This document shows positions 27,057 through 34,663 of a stretch of DNA of 64,000 nucleotides, piece by piece (position 1 is the stretch's first letter; every line of letters starts with the position of its first letter). The DNA lies in the NCBI RefSeq assembly GCF_900187375.1, contig NZ_FYEW01000001.1, positions 2,170,001 to 2,234,000 of the forward strand. The letters run 5' to 3'. The notes beneath the pieces were generated by a model. It had not been told where the DNA came from. It ran no database searches and worked only from the letters and a program-made list of their open reading frames with translations. A program made the translations under genes and the position numbers. Origin of the DNA: Hymenobacter gelipurpurascens (GTDB taxonomy: Bacteria; Bacteroidota; Bacteroidia; Cytophagales; Hymenobacteraceae).

Positions 27057-27572
27057 ATGTCAGCTTCCGCCGCCGCTCCTGTATCCATTCATTCCGCCAC
27101 TCTGGCCGATATCCCGACGATTATCGGGCTGGCCGAAGCTACCTGGGAGCCGACCTACCGGTTTATCATTTCCAAGGAGCAAATCGACTATATGTACCGC
27201 GTTATCTACACGCCAGCCTCGCTGGAGCGGCAGATGACGGAGCAGGGCCACCAGTTCCTGCTGCTGCACGACGATGGCCAGCCGGGCGGCTTTGCTTCCT
27301 ACTCTGCTAAGCCGGAAGCGGGCACGTATCATCTCAACAAAATCTATATCCTGCCCTCGCACCAGGGCAGGGGCTTTGGACAGCTCCTGATTCAGGCCGT
27401 AGAAGATGCCGTGCGCCAGGCCGGCGGCCAGGTGCTGGAGCTGAACGTGAACCGCCACAACCCCGCACTGGCATTCTATGAGCGCCAGGGCTTCCAGCGT
27501 CATCACGAGGAAGACATTGCCATCGGCCCCTACTGGATGAACGACTACGTCATGCGCAAAGAGCTGCGTTAA
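27057..27572 (+). CDS. GNAT family N-acetyltransferase
   Basis: 171-aa acetyl-CoA-dependent acetyltransferase. The start at 27057 (ATG) is preferred to an in-frame TTG 9 bases upstream. Motif A is LNKIYILPSHQGRGFGQLLI with the Q-x-x-G-x-G acetyl-CoA loop; motif B follows as VNRHNPALAFYERQGF. The N-terminal part IHSATLADIPTIIGLAEATW is a usual GNAT beginning. The acceptor substrate is unknown. Confidence 0.92.
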   Translation: MSASAAAPVSIHSATLADIPTIIGLAEATWEPTYRFIISKEQIDYMYRVIYTPASLERQMTEQGHQFLLLHDDGQPGGFASYSAKPEAGTYHLNKIYILPSHQGRGFGQLLIQAVEDAVRQAGGQVLELNVNRHNPALAFYERQGFQRHHEEDIAIGPYWMNDYVMRKELR

Positions 27573-27740
27573 GCAATAAAGGCAAACTTGTGAAGTGGTG
27601 AAATTGGGAGTTAATGTTCATCAGGACCTACTTGCGCAAGTGGCGCGGCCTAGGCCAGTAGAACGTCAAACCCACCACCACACCATTTCACCGTCTCCCT
27701 CCTTTCCTCACAATTTCACCACTTCACCATTTCATCTTAT

Positions 27741-28016
27741 ATGGCCACCAAACTCACCGTCCTCAGCAATGGCTCCCTCCGCGTAGATGGCACCGATTTC
27801 GAACTTGTAGACGCTCAGGGCAACGCCTATGGCCTGGCTGGGCGCGAGCGGATCAGCATCTGCCGCTGCGGCCTTTCTGCCAACAAGCCTTTCTGCGACG
27901 GCTCCCACAAGGGCCACTTCGAGCACGATGCCAAGGCCTTCGATCTGCCAGCTCCGGCCGTTAAGCCCGTTACTCCTCCTGCCGCCCCCGACGCTGGCGC
28001 TGCTCCCCTGGCCTAG
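27741..28016 (+). CDS. CDGSH iron-sulfur domain protein
   Basis: 91-aa protein with one CDGSH domain binding a [2Fe-2S] cluster. The ligands are Cys41, Cys43, Cys52 and His56 (ICRCGLSANKPFCDGSH). An Ala/Pro-rich tail follows, and the gene ends CTGGCCTAG with the stop inside the GGCCTAGGCC word. Soluble; these proteins are thought to act in electron or cluster transfer. A clear terminator follows. Confidence 0.93.
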   Translation: MATKLTVLSNGSLRVDGTDFELVDAQGNAYGLAGRERISICRCGLSANKPFCDGSHKGHFEHDAKAFDLPAPAVKPVTPPAAPDAGAAPLA

Positions 28017-28045
28017 GCCTGTCTAGGCACATAAAAAGCCAACAT

Positions 28046-28082
28046 AAAGGCCCGCTTCCTGGTGCAGGAAGCGGGCCTTTTT
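28046..28082 (+). terminator. Intrinsic terminator after CDGSH gene
   Basis: AAAGGCCCGCTTCCTG (28046-28061), loop GTG, CAGGAAGCGGGCCTTT (28065-28080), then TT. Confidence 0.9.
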
Positions 28083-28110
28083 ATGAGTGTCGAGCTGAGT
28101 CAAAGTACCT

Positions 28111-28200
28111 GTCATGCTGAGCTTGCCGAAGCATCTCTACCGCTTCGTAGGGCAGTTGGTTAGCACTGCGGTAGAGATGCTTCGGCAAGCTCAGCATGAC
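28111..28200. repeat. REP/MITE-like inverted repeat, family B copy 2
   Basis: Perfect 33-base arms (28111-28143 and 28168-28200) with a 24-base loop; ends GTCATGCTGAGC and GCTCAGCATGAC. The inner arm GAAGCATCTCTACCGC is related to the element at 15553-15667. It sits between the CDGSH terminator and the acyl-CoA-binding protein gene. Confidence 0.93.
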
Positions 28201-28237
28201 GTTTTACTTATTGTGCTAAGCCGAGCACTTACGCCCC

Positions 28238-28498
28238 TTAGGCGCCCTGAAACAGGGAATCAACCAGGGCTACATATTCTTGGCGGGCTTCGGCCTGCGA
28301 CTTGCCTTTCAGGGAAGCCCAGGCATCGTACTTGGCAATGGCTTTGAAGTCGAAGCCGCCGGGCCGGTCGCCGGAAACGTCGCTTTCGGTGGCTTGCTTG
28401 TAGAGGGCGTAGAGTTGCAGCAGAACCGTGTTAGAGGGCTTGCTGGGGAGCTGTTGCGCGCGTTGCGCGGCGGCTTCAAATTCTTCGGACGTAGCCAT
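28238..28498 (-). CDS. Acyl-CoA-binding protein (ACBP)
   Basis: 86-aa four-helix protein that carries long-chain acyl-CoA in the cytoplasm. The family hallmark YALYKQATESDVSGDRPGGF and the following KAIAKYDAWASLKGKSQAEA and YVALVDSLF match eukaryote-type ACBP closely, with the ligand-contacting Tyr and Lys residues in place. Length is the usual 86-90 aa. Single gene. Confidence 0.94.
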   Translation of the reverse strand: MATSEEFEAAAQRAQQLPSKPSNTVLLQLYALYKQATESDVSGDRPGGFDFKAIAKYDAWASLKGKSQAEARQEYVALVDSLFQGA

Positions 28499-28657
28499 GG
28501 GCTGAGAGCAGGAAAACAGGTGAAGATGGTAATTAGAGGCAGTCCGGCCAGGCCGGGGCTGGAAGGTACGTAATCCGATGGAAGTAGGCTGCTTGCAGCG
28601 TTTATCTTCCGCGTATCTTACCCCTTCTGTTGATCCTCACTTCCCTCCTCTTCCCGT

Positions 28658-29962
28658 ATGGCCAACCGTTTACGCCACTGTTTGTCCGCTCTTTTTCTTG
28701 GCAGCGCCTTACTGAGTGCTGCCCCTACCTGGGCACAAAAAACCTACCTGCACTGCGGACGCCTGCTGGACATGCGCCAGGACCGCGCCCAGTCTGAAAT
28801 GACACTGGTAGTAGAGAAAGGCCGGGTGGTGGCCGTGGAAAAAGGCTATACCATGCCCACCGGCACTACCAACACGGTTATCGACCTGAAGAACCGCACC
28901 GTGCTGCCCGGCCTAATCGACTGCCATGTGCACCTGGAAGGCGAAACCAGCAAGGATAACTTCCTGCAGGAACTCACCCAAAACCCCGCCGATGTGGCCT
29001 TTGGCTCCCTCGACCACGCCCGCAAAACGCTGCTGGCCGGCTTCACAACCGTACGCGACCTGGGCGGCTCGGGCGTGAACATTGCGCTGCGCAATGCCAT
29101 CAACAAGGGCCAGGTGGTAGGACCGCGCATTTTTACGGCGGGCAAGGCTATTTCGGGCACCGGCGGCCACATGGACCCCACAAATGGCTACCGCCAGGAT
29201 TTGATGGGCATACCCGGCCCTAGCCAAGGCGTAGCCAACGGCCCCGACCAGTGCCGCCAAGCCGTGCGCGAGCAGTACAAGCGCGGCTCCGACCTGATCA
29301 AGATTGCCTCCACTGGAGGTGTGCTTTCCGTGGCCAAAGACGGTAGCAGCGCCCAAATGACGGAACTGGAAATACGCGCCATTGTAGAAACCGCCCGCGA
29401 CCTGGGCCTGCAGGTGGCCTGCCACGCCCACGGCGCCGAAGGCATGAAACGCGCCATCAGGGCCGGGGTCAATAGCATCGAGCACGGTACCCTCATGGAC
29501 GATGAGACGATGAAGCTGATGGTGAAAAACGGCACCTGGTACGTGCCCACCATCACGGCCGGCAAATCCGTGGCCGATTCGGCCAAGATTCCGAACTACT
29601 ACCCGCCTCTGGTAACGCCCAAAGCCATCAGCATCGGGCCGAAGCTGCAGGGCACGTTTGGGCGCGCCTATAAGGCCGGGGTGAAGATTGCATTTGGCAC
29701 CGATGCCTCGGTGTACCGCCATGGCGTGAATGCGCTGGAGTTCCAATACATGGTAGAGGCCGGCATGCCCGCCACCCAGGCGTTGCGCGCTGCCACCGTA
29801 AATGCGGCTTCGTTGCTAGGCCAGTCGGAGAACCTGGGTACGCTGGAGCCGGGCAAGCTTGCCGATATAGTGGCGGTGGAAGGCGACCCTACCCAGGATA
29901 TTAAGGTGATGCAGCGCGTGCGTTTTGTGATGAAGCAGGGCACGGTGTATAAGCAGGAATAG
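28658..29962 (+). CDS. Metal-dependent amidohydrolase family protein, exported
   Basis: 434-aa protein with a signal peptide (cleavage near TWAQ, residue 27). The amidohydrolase TIM barrel shows GLIDCHVHLEG (HxH), the probable carboxylated Lys in RGSDLIKIASTGG, His of ACHAHGAEG, His of SIEHGTLMDDE and Asp of AFGTDASVYRHG. The composite beta domain closes with NLGTLEPGKLADIVAVEGDP. It is closest to the imidazolonepropionase/Xaa-Pro dipeptidase-like group of secreted amidohydrolases. Substrate is unknown. Confidence 0.92.
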   Translation: MANRLRHCLSALFLGSALLSAAPTWAQKTYLHCGRLLDMRQDRAQSEMTLVVEKGRVVAVEKGYTMPTGTTNTVIDLKNRTVLPGLIDCHVHLEGETSKDNFLQELTQNPADVAFGSLDHARKTLLAGFTTVRDLGGSGVNIALRNAINKGQVVGPRIFTAGKAISGTGGHMDPTNGYRQDLMGIPGPSQGVANGPDQCRQAVREQYKRGSDLIKIASTGGVLSVAKDGSSAQMTELEIRAIVETARDLGLQVACHAHGAEGMKRAIRAGVNSIEHGTLMDDETMKLMVKNGTWYVPTITAGKSVADSAKIPNYYPPLVTPKAISIGPKLQGTFGRAYKAGVKIAFGTDASVYRHGVNALEFQYMVEAGMPATQALRAATVNAASLLGQSENLGTLEPGKLADIVAVEGDPTQDIKVMQRVRFVMKQGTVYKQE

Positions 29963-29970
29963 GCCTAGGA

Positions 29971-30011
29971 GCTACTGTTCTGCTGACCTGTTTTCATAGC
30001 AGAACAGTAGC
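29971..30011 (+). terminator. Inverted repeat between amidohydrolase and CinA-like genes
   Basis: GCTACTGTTCTGCT (29971-29984) and AGCAGAACAGTAGC (29998-30011) are perfect complements with a 13-base spacer. There is no T run after it, so it is either a terminator or an mRNA structure upstream of the next gene. Confidence 0.5.
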
Positions 30012-30064
30012 AACCTTGCCCGTAGTTGGGTGCGTATGCCAAGCGCTGCACTGTCTTTCTGGCT

Positions 30065-30568
30065 ATGAAAAAACCGAACACCGAACTCCTGATCAAAGAT
30101 TTTATCAAGCACAAGCTCACGCTGGCGCTGGCGGAAAGTTGCACCTGTGGCCTAGCGGCGGCCCAGTTGGCCTCAGCGGAAGGCGTGAGCGAAGTGTTGC
30201 TTGGTTCTGTCGTCACCTACCACACCGATGCCAAGCAGCATCTGCTCGGCGTCAAGAAAGCCACCCTCACCACCTACTCCGCCGAAAGCCAACAGACCAC
30301 CAATGAAATGGCATTAGGGCTGCACCGCCAGCTCCCGGAGGCAGATGTATGCGTGGCCATTACGGGCCTGTGCGGCCCCGGCAAATCGGAAACGCCGGAT
30401 AAGCCGGTGGGCACCGTGTTCGTGACGGTTCTGTTTAAAGGCCACGCCCACGAGTACCGCGAGCAGTTCGATGGCAACAGCGACGCCATTCGGCAGCAGG
30501 CCACCGAGTTCGTTTACCGCAAGCTGGCCGAGCTACTGGAGCGAGAGCAGGTAGCGCCTACTACCTAA
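30065..30568 (+). CDS. CinA C-terminal domain protein (nicotinamide-nucleotide amidohydrolase-like)
   Basis: 167-aa protein consisting of the CinA_C (PncC) domain alone, which in the family converts NMN to nicotinic acid mononucleotide. The active-site stretch is LALAESCTCGLAAAQLAS, where the usual sequence is ESCTGG; the catalytic Ser is kept but the first Gly is Cys. The second block is ITGLCGPGKSETPDKPVGTV, slightly longer than the usual GIAGPGGGTPEKPVGTV. Start at 30065 avoids a 39-base extension with no coding features. Activity therefore probable but not certain. Confidence 0.88.
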   Translation: MKKPNTELLIKDFIKHKLTLALAESCTCGLAAAQLASAEGVSEVLLGSVVTYHTDAKQHLLGVKKATLTTYSAESQQTTNEMALGLHRQLPEADVCVAITGLCGPGKSETPDKPVGTVFVTVLFKGHAHEYREQFDGNSDAIRQQATEFVYRKLAELLEREQVAPTT

Positions 30569-30582
30569 CTGGGATAAGTGGC

Positions 30583-31623
30583 CTAGCGCCGACGACCAGC
30601 CCGCCCGACTAACATCAGTTGCAGGTTCAGGCGCACGACGTCGCCCATGCTCCGGCAGGCCGTGAACAACTCCGTGGTGTGGTGCTGGTTGAGTTCCCGC
30701 TTCAGCTGCTCCACCTTATCCGGCGGCGAAATCTCGTCGCGGCGCATGCAGTCCATCAGGTCTTTGAGGCGGTAGCGCTCTGAGCGGGCCCGACGAGCCA
30801 TCAGGGTGCGCTCTTCGGCTTGGTACTGCCGGATGGTTTCCGCCTCCAGCAGCTTGCTGCAGAGCATGACTACGGCGCGGTTGTCCTTGAAAAACTGGGG
30901 CATGTACATGGTTTTCTTACCCTCGTAGCTCTGCTGGTCGAAGTCGATGGCCCGCACTCGGTACTGCTCATCCTCAAAGTCGGGGGTAGCGACTACCACG
31001 TAATTATAGGCCCGCATATCGCCCAGGAGCCGGGCAAAGCACCGCTCATTAAACTTCACAAACTCCTTGGCAATGCGCACCTGGTTGAGGTGCGGCCGCT
31101 GCAGATGGTCTCGGATGAAATCGTCGCCCGGAATTCCTACAATATGCTCCTCAATCAGCGTATCCTCGTGCACGAGGTAATTCATACTATTCGGGGAGAG
31201 CAAATGCTCCAGTTCCAGGCCGTACACGCGGGAGGCATCGGCCCGCTTCACATAAAAATAATCGTAGTTGTCATTCAGCTGATTGACGATGCGCACCCGA
31301 AACGGATTGCTGTTGCCGAAGCGGCAATAATCGATGCGGTCGGCCAGCAGATGATCGGTGAAGGACAGGTCGCCGCCGGTCTTTAGCAAGGCATACACCT
31401 GGGCCAGGCCTTCACTTAGTTCGCGCAGGGCCTGGGGCTCATAAAACACGGTTTCCCAGAGCGTATCGCGGTCCTGGCGGTCGAGGAGCGGGAAGCTGCC
31501 GCTGGTGCGCGTGAGCTCGGCGTAGGTGACGGGCAGGCGCGTTTCCCGATCGTACTGGTGCAGGTAGTGGCGCAGGCGCTTGGCAATCGGGTAGTTGAGC
31601 TTTTTGCGGGAAATGACGGTCAA
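30583..31623 (-). CDS. Uncharacterised protein with a kinase-like active-site pattern
   Basis: 346-aa soluble protein that I do not recognise as a named family. The middle shows an arrangement like protein-kinase-fold phosphotransferases: YFYVKRADA (Lys126 as the beta-3 lysine), a Glu in YGLELEHLL, a hinge-like EEHIVGIPGDDF, then GDMRAYN (Asp202, Asn207) as a catalytic loop and RAIDFDQQ (Asp227) in place of DFG. The N-terminal 100 and C-terminal 100 residues are charged and helical. Function as a kinase is an inference from motif order and spacing. Single gene, convergent with the CinA-like gene. Confidence 0.7.
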   Translation of the reverse strand: MTVISRKKLNYPIAKRLRHYLHQYDRETRLPVTYAELTRTSGSFPLLDRQDRDTLWETVFYEPQALRELSEGLAQVYALLKTGGDLSFTDHLLADRIDYCRFGNSNPFRVRIVNQLNDNYDYFYVKRADASRVYGLELEHLLSPNSMNYLVHEDTLIEEHIVGIPGDDFIRDHLQRPHLNQVRIAKEFVKFNERCFARLLGDMRAYNYVVVATPDFEDEQYRVRAIDFDQQSYEGKKTMYMPQFFKDNRAVVMLCSKLLEAETIRQYQAEERTLMARRARSERYRLKDLMDCMRRDEISPPDKVEQLKRELNQHHTTELFTACRSMGDVVRLNLQLMLVGRAGRRR

Positions 31624-31808
31624 GGCAGAGCAGGAACAGGTGGGCAGATAACACCCCTAACGCGGGAAAAGCCAAAAGGTACATGCTTTCGTGCAGCCCC
31701 TAACCCATTCCAACTCATGGCTTCAGCAAAAGCCAGAATTCCTGCATCATGGAAACGTCAAATTGCCGAACTTTGGGCTGCCGCGAGTTGCGGCTTGTTT
31801 GCGCTGCT

Positions 31809-33056
31809 ATGAAAAAACTACTGCTCACTCTTTTAGTCGTTTTGGTTTGCCCGCTGCTGTCGCAGGGTTGGGGCTTCTTTGGCCATCGCACCATCGCGCA
31901 GCTATCGGTATATGCGTTGCCGAGCCCCATGCGGAGTTTTTACTTCCGCCACATGGCCGAGCTGGTGAAGCGCAGCACCGCGCCCGATGAGCGCCGCGAG
32001 GCCGACCCCAGCGAGGCCCCCCGGCACTTCATCGATATGGACCACTTCGGCGACAACCCCTTCGGCCTTATGCCCAAAACCTGGGACAAGGCCGTGGCCA
32101 AGTACACCGCCGATACGCTCCGCAAGTACGGCACCGTGCCCTGGACCGTGATGGACGTGAAGGAGCAGCTCACGGAGGCCTTCCGCAAGCGCGATACCGT
32201 AGCCATCATCACCCTTTCGGCCGATCTAGGCCACTATATCGGCGACGCTTTCGTGCCCCTGCACACCACGGAGAACTACGACGGGCAGCTCACGAAGCAG
32301 GAAGGCATTCACTCGCTCTGGGAAAGCAAGCTGCCCGAGCGCTTTATTGCCAAGTATAAGCTTGACGCTGAGGCGGGCAAGTACCTGAAAGACCCGCAAT
32401 CGTCCATCTGGCAGGTTGTGCAGGAGTCGTACGGCTTCTTGGGGGCTACCTTCGATCTGGAGGAGGACGTGACGCGCAAGTACACGCCCGAAACCAAGTA
32501 TGTGTTCTCGCACAAATACGGCAAAACCCGCCGCGCCTACTCCGATGCTTTCGCCGATGCTTACCACGAGAAAGTAGGCGGCCAGGTGGCCTACCGCCTT
32601 AAAGGAGCGCCTACCCTGGTGGCCTCTATGTGGATGACCGCCTGGCGCGACGCCGGCAGCCCCGACCTCAATGCGCTGCTCACAAAGAAGCCTAGCAAAG
32701 AAGAGAAGGAGAAGCTGGATCTGGAGCTGAAAGCGTTTGATAAGAACGAGCTGGTAAGCCAGCAGATTCTGATTGCCCTGCAAAAGGAGAAAGTAGAAGC
32801 CCGGCCCGACCTCATCAATGCGGCCAAAGACATGGCCCCCATTGTGGACGAACCCGCTCCTGCTCCGGCCGTTCCTGCCGGCTCGCCGATACCCGGGGCA
32901 CCGGCCGTGCCCGCGGGCACCAACAAGGTGAAGGTGAAAACCAAAGCGCCCGATGCGCCGACACAAAAGGAGAAAACGAAAACCGAGCAGCCTGCCAAGA
33001 AAAAGAAAAAAGCTTCTTCCGATGGCTGGGACACCCCGGCCGGATCTGGCTGGTAA
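31809..33056 (+). CDS. S1/P1 nuclease or zinc-dependent phospholipase C-like exported protein
   Basis: 415-aa exported protein. Start at 31809 gives a signal peptide (MKKLLLTLLVVLVCPLLSQG) followed at once by Trp-Gly-Phe-Phe-Gly-His. Mature N-terminal Trp and the His a few residues later are zinc ligands in the S1/P1 nuclease-phospholipase C superfamily. Further ligands fit HFIDMDHFG and ADLGHYIGDAFVPLHTT; HSLWESKLPER also matches. The C-terminal about 100 residues are a Pro/Ala/Lys-rich low-complexity tail. It may act on phospholipids or nucleic acid; which cannot be told. A terminator follows at 33089. Confidence 0.85.
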   Translation: MKKLLLTLLVVLVCPLLSQGWGFFGHRTIAQLSVYALPSPMRSFYFRHMAELVKRSTAPDERREADPSEAPRHFIDMDHFGDNPFGLMPKTWDKAVAKYTADTLRKYGTVPWTVMDVKEQLTEAFRKRDTVAIITLSADLGHYIGDAFVPLHTTENYDGQLTKQEGIHSLWESKLPERFIAKYKLDAEAGKYLKDPQSSIWQVVQESYGFLGATFDLEEDVTRKYTPETKYVFSHKYGKTRRAYSDAFADAYHEKVGGQVAYRLKGAPTLVASMWMTAWRDAGSPDLNALLTKKPSKEEKEKLDLELKAFDKNELVSQQILIALQKEKVEARPDLINAAKDMAPIVDEPAPAPAVPAGSPIPGAPAVPAGTNKVKVKTKAPDAPTQKEKTKTEQPAKKKKKASSDGWDTPAGSGW

Positions 33057-33088
33057 AAACGCATTACTCCCTGAAACGGATATTTTTG

Positions 33089-33120
33089 GGTGCGGTCTTC
33101 AACTGAAGACCGCACCTTTT
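33089..33120 (+). terminator. Intrinsic terminator
   Basis: GGTGCGGTCTTC (33089-33100), loop AACT, GAAGACCGCACC (33105-33116), TTTT. Confidence 0.9.
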
Positions 33121-33166
33121 GCGTTCTTGCCCGTTTGCTGCTGCCTAGGCCACCTTCTTTCTACCT

Positions 33167-33916
33167 ATGAAACTTCTTGCCACCACCCTGTTGCTAACGG
33201 CCGCGCTGGCCACTGCCTGCAACCGCAACCAGCCTGAAACTGTCGACGCGCCTGCAGTGCCCCCCACCATTCCGGGGCCCGACCTGATGCAACTTTCGGA
33301 TTCTGGCGGGGTGGCGGAGCGCGAGATACTGGCCTACGGACAGCAGTACCCGGCTACGGAAGTCATCATGCACACCCGACTGGGCGACATGCGCATCAAG
33401 CTCTACGACGACACGCCCCTGCACAAAGCCAACTTTCTGCTGCTGAGCCGCAAAGGCGTGTTCGATGAGACCGTATTTCATCGGGTGGTGAAAGGCTTTG
33501 CCATTCAGGGCGGCAACTCCAACTTCCGCACTATCCGGATGCGGGAGTACCATTTGAAGCCCGAGATTCGGCCGGCGCATTTCCACAAGTACGGCGCCCT
33601 GGCCATGGCCCGCTACGACGGCGCCCAAAACCCCGGCAAGCTGTCTTCTAACAATGATTTCTACATTGTGCAGGGCCAGAAAATGACGGCCGCCCAAGCC
33701 AAGGCTTCCGCCGCCCGCCCGCTCACGCCGGAGCAAGTGAAAGTCTACACCACCGTCGGCGGCACCCCTGGCCTAGACGGCGAATACACGGTTTTCGGAG
33801 AAGTTATCGAAGGCTTCGATGTCATTGATAAAATTGCAAATGAGCCGCTGGACCCTTACAACTGGCCTAAGAAGGACGTCAAGATTAAAATGGAAGTGGT
33901 GGAGCCGAAGAAGTGA
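33167..33916 (+). CDS. Cyclophilin-type peptidyl-prolyl isomerase, lipoprotein
   Basis: 249-aa lipoprotein. The signal sequence ends in the lipobox LATAC, with Cys at residue 19. From about residue 60 the cyclophilin domain shows VIMHTRLGDMRIKLYDDTPL, HKANFLLL, FDETVFHRVVKGFAIQGGN, GALAMARYDGAQNPGKLSSN, NDFYIVQG and EYTVFGEVIEGFDVIDKIA. The active-site Arg-Val-x-x-x-Phe stretch is intact. It catalyses proline isomerisation of periplasmic proteins, probably membrane-anchored. Single gene. Confidence 0.95.
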   Translation: MKLLATTLLLTAALATACNRNQPETVDAPAVPPTIPGPDLMQLSDSGGVAEREILAYGQQYPATEVIMHTRLGDMRIKLYDDTPLHKANFLLLSRKGVFDETVFHRVVKGFAIQGGNSNFRTIRMREYHLKPEIRPAHFHKYGALAMARYDGAQNPGKLSSNNDFYIVQGQKMTAAQAKASAARPLTPEQVKVYTTVGGTPGLDGEYTVFGEVIEGFDVIDKIANEPLDPYNWPKKDVKIKMEVVEPKK

Positions 33917-33964
33917 GCAGCTGGTGGCTGAAGAAGTGGCCTAAGCCGCTTTCCCCTAGCCACA

Positions 33965-34069
33965 GCACGTCATCCTGAGCAGCGCGAAGGATATTACTAC
34001 GCCGGAACGACTGGCCTAGTGCCTCGTGCTGACATGACAAGATCCTTCGCGCTGCTCAGGATGACGTGC
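33965..34069. repeat. REP/MITE-like inverted repeat, family A copy 3
   Basis: Ends GCACGTCATCCTGAGCAGCG and its complement at 34050-34069. The centre ACGACTGGCCTAGTGCCTCG is nearly that of copies 1 and 2. It lies between the cyclophilin gene and the convergent lipoprotein gene. Confidence 0.92.
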
Positions 34070-34105
34070 TTTAGCGTACTCTACCTATCCTCGGTCCCAC
34101 ACAGA

Positions 34106-34555
34106 TTACGGTCGTTGCACCGCAATCAGGCGGGAGTGCAGCACGTCACCGGGCTGTTCCTGCAGGAGTTCCAGGGCTTCGGCGCGGGTATAGGTCATTT
34201 TATCCGTGGAGTAGAAGTCGGGGGCGTTGCTATCGGCTTGTGGGCCTGCTACTTCCTTTTTAGCGGGGTGCAGGTCTATTTCGTTGGGGCGCACAGCAAA
34301 CACTTGGTAGAAATAGTAGCGCTGCTCCGTGGTGTTGCGCGGCTGAAACTGCACCACATACACGTCGCCCACCTGCGGGTTTTGGAGCTGCGCCGTTAGG
34401 GCCGCATCGGTGGCTACTACTGGCCTAGCGGGCGCGGGCTGCACTTCTGGAGAAGCCACCGTAGCGGTTTGCTCTGATGATGGTTTGGAATTGCAGGCGC
34501 TCAGTAGTGCGGCACTCAGAAGCAGCGGGCTCAGCAATCGGAAAAATGAATTCAT
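34106..34555 (-). CDS. Lipoprotein of unknown function
   Basis: 149-aa lipoprotein with lipobox LLSAC (Cys21). A Pro/Ala/Val-rich linker (residues 25-50) leads to a domain of about 90 residues (GDVYVVQFQPRNTTEQRYYF, YQVFAVRPNEIDLHPAKKEV, FYSTDKMTYTRAEALEL). The domain may be a small beta-rich fold. No family recognised. It stands alone upstream of a terminator. Confidence 0.75.
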   Translation of the reverse strand: MNSFFRLLSPLLLSAALLSACNSKPSSEQTATVASPEVQPAPARPVVATDAALTAQLQNPQVGDVYVVQFQPRNTTEQRYYFYQVFAVRPNEIDLHPAKKEVAGPQADSNAPDFYSTDKMTYTRAEALELLQEQPGDVLHSRLIAVQRP

Positions 34556-34601
34556 ACGGGAAGGGAGAAAGGCAAAGTTTGTCGGTAACGGACTAAACGC
34601 A

Positions 34602-34635
34602 AAAAAGGTGGCCTACGCGTGTAGGCCACCTTTTT
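34602..34635 (-). terminator. Terminator with GGCCTAC stem, for the M13 peptidase gene
   Basis: AAAAAGGTGGCCTAC (34602-34616), loop GCGT, GTAGGCCACCTTTTT (34621-34635). It follows the minus-strand M13 gene and ends in a T run on that strand. Confidence 0.88.
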
Positions 34636-34663
34636 AGATAAGGCAACTAGTGCAGGCCGTGGC

